DNA of 54,764 bases from Caldilineaceae bacterium. Its GTDB lineage: Bacteria > Chloroflexota > Anaerolineae > Caldilineales > Caldilineaceae. Shown one piece after another: positions 32,303 through 40,448 of the stretch (positions within the stretch are counted from its first letter, which is position 1; the number at the start of each line of letters is the position of its first letter). The position numbers and the translations under genes are program-made. The stretch covers positions 1 to 54,764 of the forward strand of contig WTGY01000090.1 in NCBI GenBank assembly GCA_011523365.1, written 5' to 3'. Below the pieces are notes generated by a model that worked only from the letters and a program-made list of their open reading frames with translations, did not search any database and had not been told where the DNA came from.

Positions 32303-32809
32303 CTAGTTTCCAGTCCGAAAATTGGCAGAGTTGTGTGCTGCGCCGGAGTTGCCTGCGGTCTGGCCATACTGCCGCATAATTGATGGCCAGAACAACCAGA
32401 CAAGGCCAATTCCCGGTTGAAAGAGGGGGAAATAGCCGTAATCCGCGCCAAAGTGGCGCCAAACAGTCCGTCCAATCGTTTCGGGTATGATCAGACTGAG
32501 GGAACCCACTGCCAGAGTGAGGAAAGTCTCAAAGAGAAGAACGCCGACCGAGAGTCGCCAGGCCCATCGCCTGCGACGGGCAAATCCAATCGTCGCCGTC
32601 AGATAGCAGACTGCGGCCAACAGACTCAGGGACGGCGCCAGGTAGTTGACAACGCCTTCCTTGAGGAAGAGCTGAAATAACGCCCGGACGCCTGTTGAAA
32701 GCGCAAGTAGGGGGTAGGAAACGGTCAGTATGTAGCCAAGGATGGAGACCAACTCCGTTGAGCCGGACTTCGGTGCCACCTGGCTGTGCCCGTTCCGAGT
32801 ACTGGCCAT
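32303..32809 (-). CDS. Small four-helix membrane protein, unknown function
   Basis: 168 residues with about four hydrophobic helices ([68 protein letters not shown]) and polar ends. No family recognised. It is transcribed directly ahead of the ABC permease, with no gap between its stop codon and the permease start, and so may be an accessory of that importer. The start ATG 32809 is accepted; 39 bp after thrH. Confidence 0.72.
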   Translation of the reverse strand: MASTRNGHSQVAPKSGSTELVSILGYILTVSYPLLALSTGVRALFQLFLKEGVVNYLAPSLSLLAAVCYLTATIGFARRRRWAWRLSVGVLLFETFLTLAVGSLSLIIPETIGRTVWRHFGADYGYFPLFQPGIGLVWLFWPSIMRQYGQTAGNSGAAHNSANFRTGN

Positions 32810-32848
32810 AAAATCGGCTAAAATATCGATGCAAAAGGCAGCTCTATT

Positions 32849-33478
32849 CTACTCTCCCCTATCCAACAGCCAGTCCCCGATGATTGCCTGGGCCTCACAA
32901 TAGTTTCGGACTACTGGTAAGTCGGGATGGTCCTCAACTACGTTGTCCGGCGGGTCGAATAGGACCCCCACGTCAGCCCGTTTCAGCATCGCTATGTCAT
33001 TGTAGGAATCGCCCAACGCTAACGTCTGAAACTTTAGATCGCGAAACGCTGAAATCGCTTTTCGCTTGGACTCGTCAAGACGCAATCGATAGCCGGTAAT
33101 GGACCCGACTGCATCAACTTCAAGAGAATGACATAAGATAGTCGGATAGCCGAGTTGAGCCATCAATGGCTTGGCAAACTCGTAGAAAGTGTCGGACAGG
33201 ATGACTACCTGAGCGCGCTCGCGAATCCAGTCTATGAACTGCCCCGCACCGGGCAGCGGTGAGATGGTCGCGATTACTTCCTGAATATCCTGCAGGCGAA
33301 GATTTCGTTCCTTCAGGATCTTCAACCTCATCTGCATCAACTGATCGTAATCAGATACGTCTCGCGTAGTCAGGCGCAACTGCTCAATCCCGGTCTTCTC
33401 GGCAAATGCAATCCAGATTTCAGGAACGAGTACGCCTTCCAAATCGCTCGCAAGCAAGCGGGGGCGTGAATCAGCCAA
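32849..33478 (-). CDS. thrH: ThrH-type phosphoserine phosphatase / phosphoserine:homoserine phosphotransferase
   Basis: HAD-superfamily enzyme of 209 residues. The motif I segment ASDLEGVLVPEIWIAFAEKTG (core DLEGVLVPEIW), together with DIQEVIATI, VVILSDTFYEF, LGYPTILCHSLE and GDSYNDIAML, matches the ThrH family of Pseudomonas from memory over nearly the whole length. ThrH dephosphorylates phosphoserine and can pass the phosphate to homoserine, linking serine and threonine synthesis. Asp12 is the nucleophile; Glu14 takes the place of the usual second Asp of DxD, as in ThrH. It follows the histidine phosphatase gene by 12 bp. Confidence 0.9.
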   Translation of the reverse strand: MADSRPRLLASDLEGVLVPEIWIAFAEKTGIEQLRLTTRDVSDYDQLMQMRLKILKERNLRLQDIQEVIATISPLPGAGQFIDWIRERAQVVILSDTFYEFAKPLMAQLGYPTILCHSLEVDAVGSITGYRLRLDESKRKAISAFRDLKFQTLALGDSYNDIAMLKRADVGVLFDPPDNVVEDHPDLPVVRNYCEAQAIIGDWLLDRGE

Positions 33479-33490
33479 TTATTACTCCTC

Positions 33491-34216
33491 TCAATAGGTC
33501 ATATGTTCATCGGGCAGATGCTCAATTCTATTCGTATAGCGAACAGTTACCGTCATTCTTCCTGGCACTCGGGTAGGAGAAAAGTCGATCCGCGTGACAC
33601 CGGTATTGTGGTGGTTAAAGTAAAAGTCATTGCCCGGCAGCCGTCCCAGGAGCGCCTTTAGCAGACTGTCCATAAATGTGCCGTGACTGACAGCGGCAAT
33701 GCTTTCATCCGCCCCTGATTCGCCTGCCATGCGCTGCAGCTCATCCCCCACCCTCACGGCACGAGCATGACAAGAGGCCAGATCTTCTTCGCCTCCCTGC
33801 CACCAGCCGCTTTCCCCGATGCCGTCAGACCGATAGTTGGGGAACATTTCACTCATTTCTGAACGGCTGAGGCCAGAATGGCCGACTGCTTCAACGTCAA
33901 CACCTGGCCGATGGAACACGCCGCCATGCTCGTGCAGATCGATCCAGACTTCTGGATTGCAGCCAAGGGACTCTGCAAGTGGCCGGATCGTCTGCATAGT
34001 GCGCAACATTGGACTGCAGTAGAGGCGGGAAATCGCCATGCCATTGACGTAAGACCCTAGCCGTTCCGCCTGTTCCTCCCCTAGCTTCGTCAGCGGTGGT
34101 TCCGCGACCCGCTGCTTCATGTAAGCTTCGTAGGGGTATGGACCTGGACGATCCCTCAATTGCTCAGCAAGCAGATTGTTGGATGACTGACCGTGACGAA
34201 TCAGATAAAGTATCAT
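33491..34216 (-). CDS. Histidine phosphatase (phosphoglycerate mutase-like) family protein
   Basis: The catalytic motif LIRHGQSSNN sits at the very N-terminus when ATG 34216 is used (MILYLIRHG); the frame is open to 34318 but that extension is Cys/Arg-rich and unlike the family. The second catalytic His is in AVSHGTFMDSLL, and LTKLGEEQAERLG and LYCSPMLRTMQT are typical. 241 residues. Acts on an unknown phosphate monoester in the cytoplasm. First gene of the minus-strand run with ThrH 12 bp downstream, so a metabolic link to amino-acid phosphates is conceivable. Confidence 0.9.
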   Translation of the reverse strand: MILYLIRHGQSSNNLLAEQLRDRPGPYPYEAYMKQRVAEPPLTKLGEEQAERLGSYVNGMAISRLYCSPMLRTMQTIRPLAESLGCNPEVWIDLHEHGGVFHRPGVDVEAVGHSGLSRSEMSEMFPNYRSDGIGESGWWQGGEEDLASCHARAVRVGDELQRMAGESGADESIAAVSHGTFMDSLLKALLGRLPGNDFYFNHHNTGVTRIDFSPTRVPGRMTVTVRYTNRIEHLPDEHMTY

Positions 34217-34680
34217 GAAAGGGAAGATCTCCGCACAGAGCATTCCGGGACAAGAACGCGTCCAGAACCTGAAGCGCGCATTCCGAGTGAGAGTACATGA
34301 ACATAAACAATATGGCAAGATTTAGGGCAAACGACGAGGGTGACCGTCTGCATATTTTTATTCCGTATAATAGGTTTTATACCAAGTAATTCTTCAGGAG
34401 TGGCATTTGGGTTTCTCCCGCGGTCGATACGCTGGGACGTCGACAGTCCTCATGAGCAAGGATTGTCCCGAAATGGAATCTGCTGTGCTGTCTCTGGATG
34501 GTGGCAGCTTGCCGTCGGACGCCGCGAATTGCTGACAGATTGATTGAGCCCGTGCTGCCTCCCTCATTTTGGAAGGAAACTTGCTCGCGTGTACATTACC
34601 ATTTGAGTAGTACTTTGTGCGAATCCTGCCCGAGATCCAGAGCCCCGATTCGCCTTGACAATAGGTACTCATCACTTGTC
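34217..34680. other. Divergent intergenic region before the potassium transporter
   Basis: 464 bp between the leftward phosphatase and rightward trkH-type gene. A good -10-like TATAAT lies at 34366-34371 on the plus strand, but no convincing -35 at 17 bp. The plus frame is open from 34498 into trkH, with unlikely composition, so I treat it as upstream sequence. Nothing else stands out. Confidence 0.45.
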
Positions 34681-36207
34681 ATGAATAGTCGTTCCGAAGA
34701 GCCGGTGAACCACGATCATCCTACCTCAGCAGAGGAGGCACCTGATGGTTTTCTGCTTAAACTTCGACTGAATCAGGAGGAAGGTATTGAGCGGTCAGAA
34801 TTTGCGCGTGATGCCGTCCGTACTAAGGAGGCCACTGACCAGCGCCTGTCGCGTGCGCAGGCGCCTCGCCTGCTAATACTCGGTTTTGCCGGTATCATCC
34901 TCCTGGGAACTCTCCTCCTCAAATTGCCGGCTGCAACAACCTCGGACGCGCCAATTTCCTGGATGCAGGCCGCATTCACCTCTACCAGCGCCGTGACGGT
35001 CACGGGGCTGGGCGTGCTCACGACGGCTACCGACTTCAGCCGTTTCGGACAGTTCATCCTATTGGTCCTTCTTCAAGTGGGCGGTGTCGGCTTTATCGCC
35101 TTTAGCGTGTTGCTTTTTCGCCTGGTAGGACGACGCGTTACGCTGAATGAGCGATTCTTGATCCAGCAGTCGCTGGGCGCCGAAAGACAGTTCACTTGGA
35201 CGCGCAACTGGGGCCGGCTCGGCAGCGTCGCCAATCTTGCGCTATATGTTCTGGTCGTAACCGTCTCGATCGAGGCTATCGGCACCCTTTTGCTTTGGCT
35301 CCGCTGGAGGACGGAGCTTCCCGATGGAGAAGCCCTGTGGCTGGCGCTCTTCCACGCAGTCAGCAGCTACTGCAACGCAGGTTTCGACCTCTTCGCAGGC
35401 AGCGAGTACGCCCCAATGTTTGGTTACGGGGCCGACTACTTCACTCTCGCGGTCATGTCCGCCCTTATTGTACTGGGAGGCGTCGGCGTGGCCGTGTTGT
35501 ACGATGTGGTCAGCTATTTCAGAAATCGCATGCTGTCCTTGAACACACGGGTAACGCTGACCTTGACAGCCGTCCTACTTGCGATTGGCTTGGCCGTCAT
35601 GTTCCTGGATAGGCATCTATACGAAGTTACCCTGGCTTCTCATTCTCTTGGTGAACAGATTGCCATCAGTATCTTTACAATCATATCCTCACGTACAGCC
35701 GGTCTGACCATACTGCCCCTCCAGGAACTCAGCCAGAGTACACAGCTCATGCTCCTGTTTTGGATGTTCGTTGGTGGCGCACCGGCCAGCATGGCCGGCG
35801 GTGTGACCACCAGTACCTTTGGCGTGTTGCTGATTTCGGCCCTGGCGACCGCAAAGGGGGGAGACAACCAGGCGGTGGCCTTTGGCCGCTCTGTACCGAG
35901 AGAAACCCTGAACAAGGCCGTCGCGATAGTGACGGTCAGCACGCTTCTGGTCGCGGCCGTTACAATCGTCCTTTCACTTCTTACTCAGGGCGACATTTTT
36001 AATCTTGGTTTCGAGGTAGTGAGTGCCTTTGCAAACGCAGGCTATTCCCTGGACTTCACGCACAAGCTCAACGATTGGGGACAGGCCCTGATCGCCTTTA
36101 CCATGTTCTGGGGCCGCCTGGGCCCACTGACCATTGTGATCGCCCTGGCCCAGCGTGAGCGCCCATCACTGCTTCAATACCCCGAGGAGCCGGTTATGCT
36201 GGGGTAG
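34681..36207 (+). CDS. TrkH/KtrB-type potassium uptake transporter
   Basis: Integral membrane K+ channel-like subunit with four pore repeats. Pore-loop segments seen in order: SAVTVTGLGVL, SSYCNAGFDLF, SSRTAGLTILP and SAFANAGYSLDF, each with the filter Gly. The signature GGAPASMAGGVTTSTFGVLL is typical. ATG 34681 is chosen (508 residues, with a polar tail of about 55 before the first helix). Partners TrkA/KtrA, which bind nucleotide and gate the pore, are not next to it; an RCK-C-bearing transporter at 40449 is not a candidate partner. Confidence 0.93.
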   Translation: MNSRSEEPVNHDHPTSAEEAPDGFLLKLRLNQEEGIERSEFARDAVRTKEATDQRLSRAQAPRLLILGFAGIILLGTLLLKLPAATTSDAPISWMQAAFTSTSAVTVTGLGVLTTATDFSRFGQFILLVLLQVGGVGFIAFSVLLFRLVGRRVTLNERFLIQQSLGAERQFTWTRNWGRLGSVANLALYVLVVTVSIEAIGTLLLWLRWRTELPDGEALWLALFHAVSSYCNAGFDLFAGSEYAPMFGYGADYFTLAVMSALIVLGGVGVAVLYDVVSYFRNRMLSLNTRVTLTLTAVLLAIGLAVMFLDRHLYEVTLASHSLGEQIAISIFTIISSRTAGLTILPLQELSQSTQLMLLFWMFVGGAPASMAGGVTTSTFGVLLISALATAKGGDNQAVAFGRSVPRETLNKAVAIVTVSTLLVAAVTIVLSLLTQGDIFNLGFEVVSAFANAGYSLDFTHKLNDWGQALIAFTMFWGRLGPLTIVIALAQRERPSLLQYPEEPVMLG

Positions 36208-36292
36208 CAAGACAGTCGTCCCTTCCTTTGCCAACGCTGTCTGCGGAAAATCCGCCCCAAAACGAAACATAGTTCAGGAGGTAGGTCAGGAA

Positions 36293-37348
36293 ATGAAAGA
36301 TATTGTAGATTTCACCCTCGAAGACATGCGTGCCGGAGCCGAAGTGGCAGTGCAAATCTGCATGGCCGTACAGCCCGGTGAACGCGTGTTCATACTTGGC
36401 GACGAAGCCTCTTCGCTTATCAGCCAGGCGCTTGCCGATGCCGCAAGCCCGATCGCCGATTCCGTTGAAACGCACACGCTGGAATCTCTCGGGACCCGCC
36501 CCATCACCGAGATTCCAGGTAAACTCCAGAACGCACTGGAACAGTTTCAACCGCACGTCAGTTTCTATACCGCCAGCAGCCGCCCCGGCGAACTGAAATT
36601 CCGTATGGCCTATATGCCTGCAGTAATGCAAGCCAATCCGGCCGGCGCCCGCCACGGTCATATGATCAATATCACGCCCCTACTGATGATGCAGGGAATG
36701 CGAGTCGATTACCAGCAGATCTACGATGTAACGATGCGAGTGCACGCGCTCGCAAGTCAGGCAAACGAGATTCGCGTTACAAACCCGAAAGGAACTGACT
36801 TTACCGCCGTCTTGAATCCCGATTTCAATTGGATACCCTGCCACGGTCTCTACCACGAGCCGGGCAAATGGGGCAACCTGCCGGAAGGGGAGACCTTTAC
36901 TTCACCTGGAGACGCAAACGGCGTGCTGGTGGTGGACGAACTGGGCGACTACTTCAGCGAACGTTACGGAATCCTCGAAACTCCGGTCAGATTTGAAGTT
37001 GAGGATGGACGCGTGAAATCAGTTAGAAGCGAAGACAATTCTCTGGAGAAGGATGTTCAGTCTTATATCTACGGCGCTGAGAACGCCGATCGGGTAGGCG
37101 AATTTGCCATAGGTACCAACATCGCTCTGACCGGACTCGTTGGAAATCTGCTGCAAGACGAGAAGTTCCCTGGCGTGCACGTGGCCTTCGGCGACCCCTA
37201 CGGTAAGCAGACAGGAGCCGACTGGAAGTCCGACCACCATGTCGACGTCATCCCAACGCAATGCACAATCGACGTGGACGGAAGACGTATTATGTCGGAT
37301 GGAGAGTTCGCCGCTGAAATATTGGGAAGAGCACCAGAGCAAGCTTGA
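36293..37348 (+). CDS. M29-family aminopeptidase
   Basis: 351-residue cytoplasmic metallopeptidase of the thermophilic aminopeptidase (AmpS/PepS) family. Metal-site segments: NLPEGETFTSPG with the Glu ligands, the region near ERYGILETP, and HVAFGDPYGKQTGADWKSDHHVDVI (core SDHHVDV) with His/Asp ligands. Removes N-terminal residues from peptides. The start is ATG 36293 (KDIVDFTLEDMRAG follows), with a GGAGG at 36277 and GGTCAGGA just before it; the longer frame from 36155 overlaps trkH and is rejected. Gap of 85 bp after trkH. Confidence 0.9.
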   Translation: MKDIVDFTLEDMRAGAEVAVQICMAVQPGERVFILGDEASSLISQALADAASPIADSVETHTLESLGTRPITEIPGKLQNALEQFQPHVSFYTASSRPGELKFRMAYMPAVMQANPAGARHGHMINITPLLMMQGMRVDYQQIYDVTMRVHALASQANEIRVTNPKGTDFTAVLNPDFNWIPCHGLYHEPGKWGNLPEGETFTSPGDANGVLVVDELGDYFSERYGILETPVRFEVEDGRVKSVRSEDNSLEKDVQSYIYGAENADRVGEFAIGTNIALTGLVGNLLQDEKFPGVHVAFGDPYGKQTGADWKSDHHVDVIPTQCTIDVDGRRIMSDGEFAAEILGRAPEQA

Positions 37349-37379
37349 GTTTGATTGCTTGTCCTGGCACAAAAGGAAT

Positions 37380-37418
37380 CGCCCATCCGGAACTGTGCTG
37401 GCGGAACCGGAATGGGCG
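37380..37418. terminator. Hairpin between convergent genes
   Basis: CGCCCATCCGG (37380-37390) pairs with CCGGAATGGGCG (37407-37418), one A bulged, around a 16-base loop. It lies between the stops of the facing aminopeptidase and DUF4268 genes and may end both transcripts. No T-run is seen. Confidence 0.45.
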
Positions 37419-37476
37419 GCGAAAGACTTGTGTTCTTACTCGCTACAACGAAATCCGTGCCTTGACGTCTGTGCGC

Positions 37477-38562
37477 CTAGTTGGTGGCGCCGAACGTTGA
37501 AATTCTCGGGCGAAATGCTCGGTCAAATGCCTCCAGCTTTTCCCTGAACCAGGCATGCTGTTCCGACCACTGTGACCGGTTAGTCGGGTCTGCATTATAC
37601 TTGCGCAACATCACCTGCCCCTGCTTGTGTTCAGGTAATTCGCGCCACTCCAATGCGTCACCAATCTCCGCCCCAATCTCCCCGCGCTGCTGATATAGTG
37701 TATTGTAGGAAACCTCGGCGTCACCCTCACGAATCACCAACTGAACGCCGATGCCGCCTTCCCGCATATTGTTGAAGGCGGTCATGCGCAGGCGCCAGTG
37801 CCCAACGTCAAAGTTCATCCAGTTCTGTGAACGAGGGGTGCCTGGACGGATGAAACTTCCGCCGTCTTCCAGGTGCTTCCGTAATGCTTGCCAGTATTCC
37901 ATCTGCAATTCGTTTTCAACGAGTTGGTATTCCAGTTGCAGTTCATTCTCAACCTGCTGAAGCTGATCCTCTAAGGACGTCTCGTCTGATTCTGGGGCAG
38001 ACGTTGGCGTAGGAGTCGGAGACGGGGCCGAAACAGGGGTCGAAGTGCTGCCAGCGCTGCTTCGTCCTGACGCAGCGGAGCCTTCTTCCCAGCCAGCTGG
38101 CTTGCTGACCAGATAGAACTTGGGCGCAAGAGGCGACTCGCCGATACGCCACAACTCTACCTCCAGGCCGAAAAACCGAATGCTTTCATTTGTGATTTCG
38201 TTCAACCAGTTGAGTGTATTGCGATCTTCCTGGGTAAATTCAGCGGCCACCCACACCATCGTTACCGCCTTCAACTCAGCTGCGTAGGTAAGTAGTTGCC
38301 CTAAGTGGCTTTGGTCTGTATGTTCCAGTTGGTTTTCAATGACAACGTAGCCGCCACTGCCTCGAGAACGGCAGACCACGCCTCGCGGGTAAGGTGAGAC
38401 CCAGCCCTCCATGTCCTCCAGCTCGAGATCCACATTTATCGCTTCACCTAGAAGGGCCAAGCTTTCGCCGCGTGCCAGCCAGGTAGCGAAGTCGCTGTCC
38501 TCACTCACCCATACTGTGCGCAGTTCTACTTGTTCCAGGCGGCCAAAGTCAAACTGAATCAT
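37477..38562 (-). CDS. DUF4268 protein with nuclease-like N-terminal domain
   Basis: 361 residues. N-terminal part looks like a PD-(D/E)XK-type nuclease domain: GYVVIENQLEHTDQSHLGQL (72-91) and LTYAAELKAVTMVWVAAEF, with Glu76 and Gln78 in an E-x-Q variant of the metal motif. A Ser/Pro/Thr linker (about 162-190) leads to a helical segment in which VENELQLEY (204-212) is repeated as VENELQMEY (215-223), an 11-residue tandem duplication. The C-terminal DUF4268 region follows (FIRPGTPRSQNWMNFDVG). The family is seen alone or in restriction and defence contexts; no partner is present here. Function unproven. Confidence 0.82.
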   Translation of the reverse strand: MIQFDFGRLEQVELRTVWVSEDSDFATWLARGESLALLGEAINVDLELEDMEGWVSPYPRGVVCRSRGSGGYVVIENQLEHTDQSHLGQLLTYAAELKAVTMVWVAAEFTQEDRNTLNWLNEITNESIRFFGLEVELWRIGESPLAPKFYLVSKPAGWEEGSAASGRSSAGSTSTPVSAPSPTPTPTSAPESDETSLEDQLQQVENELQLEYQLVENELQMEYWQALRKHLEDGGSFIRPGTPRSQNWMNFDVGHWRLRMTAFNNMREGGIGVQLVIREGDAEVSYNTLYQQRGEIGAEIGDALEWRELPEHKQGQVMLRKYNADPTNRSQWSEQHAWFREKLEAFDRAFRPRISTFGATN

Positions 38563-38755
38563 TCTAACGTCTCCTCCTATTTCGAAACGCTCATCGCTTC
38601 TGTCAATTGTAAGCCATACCCGGAACGATTTCCACGAAGGGGCACTGCTCGACTATTGAAGTTTGAAAGGGGGCTTTCTTGATCTGAAAGCGTAGGACTC
38701 CACATCATAGTTTTACACGAAACAAATGCATAGCGCAAGCGACATTTTTGCTGAT
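38563..38755. other. Spacer upstream of the tRNA promoter
   Basis: About 190 bp between the DUF4268 start and the tRNA promoter. AT-richer than the surroundings. Nothing recognisable beyond possible promoter sequence for the leftward gene. Confidence 0.4.
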
Positions 38756-38784
38756 TTGACAGTGCGCGTACGCACCCGTATTAT
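38756..38784 (+). promoter_or_regulatory. Promoter of tRNA-Gly
   Basis: TTGACA (38756-38761, perfect consensus) and TATTAT (38779-38784, five of six) are separated by exactly 17 bp. The spacer contains an inverted repeat GTGCG-CGTA-CGCAC (38762-38775). Predicted start near 38791, about 54 bases before the mature tRNA. Confidence 0.75.
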
Positions 38785-38844
38785 AGTAAAGATGTTTCGC
38801 CAACCTTACTGACAATCGAGCGAAGCTCAGAATTCTTTCGTTTT

Positions 38845-38916
38845 GCGGGCGTAGTTCAGTGGTAGAACGTCAGCTTCCCAAGCTGAATGTCGACGGTTCG
38901 AGTCCGTTCGCCCGCT
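38845..38916 (+). tRNA. tRNA-Gly, anticodon CCC
   Basis: Folds as a complete cloverleaf: acceptor GCGGGCG/CGCCCGC, D arm GTTC-AGTGGTA-GAAC, anticodon arm TCAGC-TTCCCAA-GCTGA with anticodon CCC, five-base variable loop, and T arm GACGG-TTCGAGT-CCGTT with one G-T pair. The discriminator is T and no CCA is encoded. Decodes GGG. Confidence 0.95.
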
Positions 38917-39020
38917 CTCTCTTTCTTGGTCTCCCGACCTCGTTCGCCACCTCGCAGGTCCGTTCGCGCCCTGCGACACTTCCACTGACTACAACCTTAA
39001 GAATCACCTCAGTGACATCT

Positions 39021-40094
39021 CTAAGTGTCAAACAGATCCCTTTCGGCTACACGCAATCGAAGATCACCTTGGCCAGTCAGAATCCATAGTTGGCCCGGAG
39101 CCCACTCAAAAACATACGGGTAGGAAATCCAGGCATCTTTCTCTCGGGCAACTACCCGTGGCGCCGACCAGTTGACCCCTTCATCCTCGGATACGGAAAC
39201 GGACAACTCCTCCCGGTGCCAGCTTGCTTCGTCTTCCGACAGTTGGCCGCTGCGCCGGGGATAGCTGTCCGCCCCTTCAGGATAAAGGCGGTTCCAGGCT
39301 AGGAGAAGTCGCCCACTCTCCAGTCGAGCCAGATAGCCCGGCGACGTACTTGCTTTGATCGAACTTGGCCGGATCGTACGCCACGACAGGCCTTCATCAA
39401 AGGATATCGCTTCCCAGAATCGATCCCAGTTCGTGCGAATGAGCATCCAAAGGGTACCGTCCCGCCTCTCGATGAAGGTCGGCTCGAACGCGCCGTCATG
39501 GTGACCATGTCCACCCAAGTCAATAATGTTGCTGCCTTGCCAACTCTTCCCTCCATCGCCAGAAGAGTAGACCCTGATGGCATTTCTTCCCGGGCGGCGA
39601 ATGTAGAACTGGTTCGTTACTACAATTCTTCCGTTGACAGTTTCAATCATGTTGATGGGGGGATGACCGCACACCCCGCGAAACAGACGTTGGCGGTCAA
39701 CCCAAGTTGCCCCGCCATCCAGACTGCGGATAGCCCAGAGGTCACCGCGGGCATCCGAGCCAGGCTCGCCGCTGGCATCGTCCCAATTCAGGACTCGTTC
39801 GTCCATCCAGACGAAAACCAGCGTGCCGCCTCGGGTAGTCAACAACTGTCCAGCGTTCCGCGGTACGCCTGGACCCGGTGAAGGCAGGCCGGCCCCGTCG
39901 CCGCGGTAAATCGGACGCGGGGCTTGCCAGGTCGTCCCGTCATCGGTGCTGACGATGGTCGCGTTTCCAGCCACAGCCATGAGCCCACCGTCCCGCAATC
40001 TGACAAAGGGTCGGCTCGCGTCAATCGACAGTGCCTTGCATACCGGATCGATCCAGCGTTCAGCTGAGTCATGCCCTGCTGTGGGATCGCTCAT
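39021..40094 (-). CDS. BNR/Asp-box sialidase-like protein
   Basis: 357 residues folded as a beta-propeller: five Asp-boxes are visible in order, STDDGTTW, SLDGGATW, SGDGGKSW, SFDEGLSW and SEDEGVNW. Such propellers occur in exo-sialidases and related glycosidases, but the expected catalytic Arg triad and Tyr/Glu pair were not verified, and PFVRLRDGG is only a distant form of the RIP motif. No signal peptide, so cytoplasmic. ATG start with GGAGG about nine bases upstream. It could be a sugar-lactone or glycan enzyme fitting the neighbouring sugar-acid genes. Confidence 0.85.
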   Translation of the reverse strand: MSDPTAGHDSAERWIDPVCKALSIDASRPFVRLRDGGLMAVAGNATIVSTDDGTTWQAPRPIYRGDGAGLPSPGPGVPRNAGQLLTTRGGTLVFVWMDERVLNWDDASGEPGSDARGDLWAIRSLDGGATWVDRQRLFRGVCGHPPINMIETVNGRIVVTNQFYIRRPGRNAIRVYSSGDGGKSWQGSNIIDLGGHGHHDGAFEPTFIERRDGTLWMLIRTNWDRFWEAISFDEGLSWRTIRPSSIKASTSPGYLARLESGRLLLAWNRLYPEGADSYPRRSGQLSEDEASWHREELSVSVSEDEGVNWSAPRVVAREKDAWISYPYVFEWAPGQLWILTGQGDLRLRVAERDLFDT

Positions 40095-40448
40095 CTACGG
40101 GACCTCCATGTCTCCTACGCTGGTGAGACAGATTCAGGCCTTTGGCGGGGAGGCAAATCCCTTGGCTGATTACACGAACAATATCACGGCGGACCTTCAC
40201 CGTCAACCCGCCTTCCTGTATTCTGATCAGCTGATGCAGGTAAATCTACACCTCCACCCGAAGCGCTCACAGGCTTGACTCAGTATAGGCAAAACAGTAT
40301 CCTGATAACCGACCCCGCCTGTAATTTGCAGCTGCCCTTCCGCATTGATGCACGGCGACTATGCGAATTTGGCAGGCTGCTGAGAGCCGTCACAGCTTGG
40401 TCCCGTGCCCAAAGGAATCTACCTTTTGTCCCCACGAATTAGCTCCAT
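40095..40448. other. Divergent intergenic region
   Basis: 354 bp between the leftward BNR gene and the rightward SLC13 gene. It contains a candidate promoter for the SLC13 gene (40275-40303). No other element was recognised. Confidence 0.45.
40275..40303 (+). promoter_or_regulatory. Candidate promoter of the SLC13 gene
   Basis: TTGACT (40275-40280) and TATCCT (40298-40303) are separated by 17 bp. Predicted start near 40310, about 139 bases before the ATG at 40449. Confidence 0.45.
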
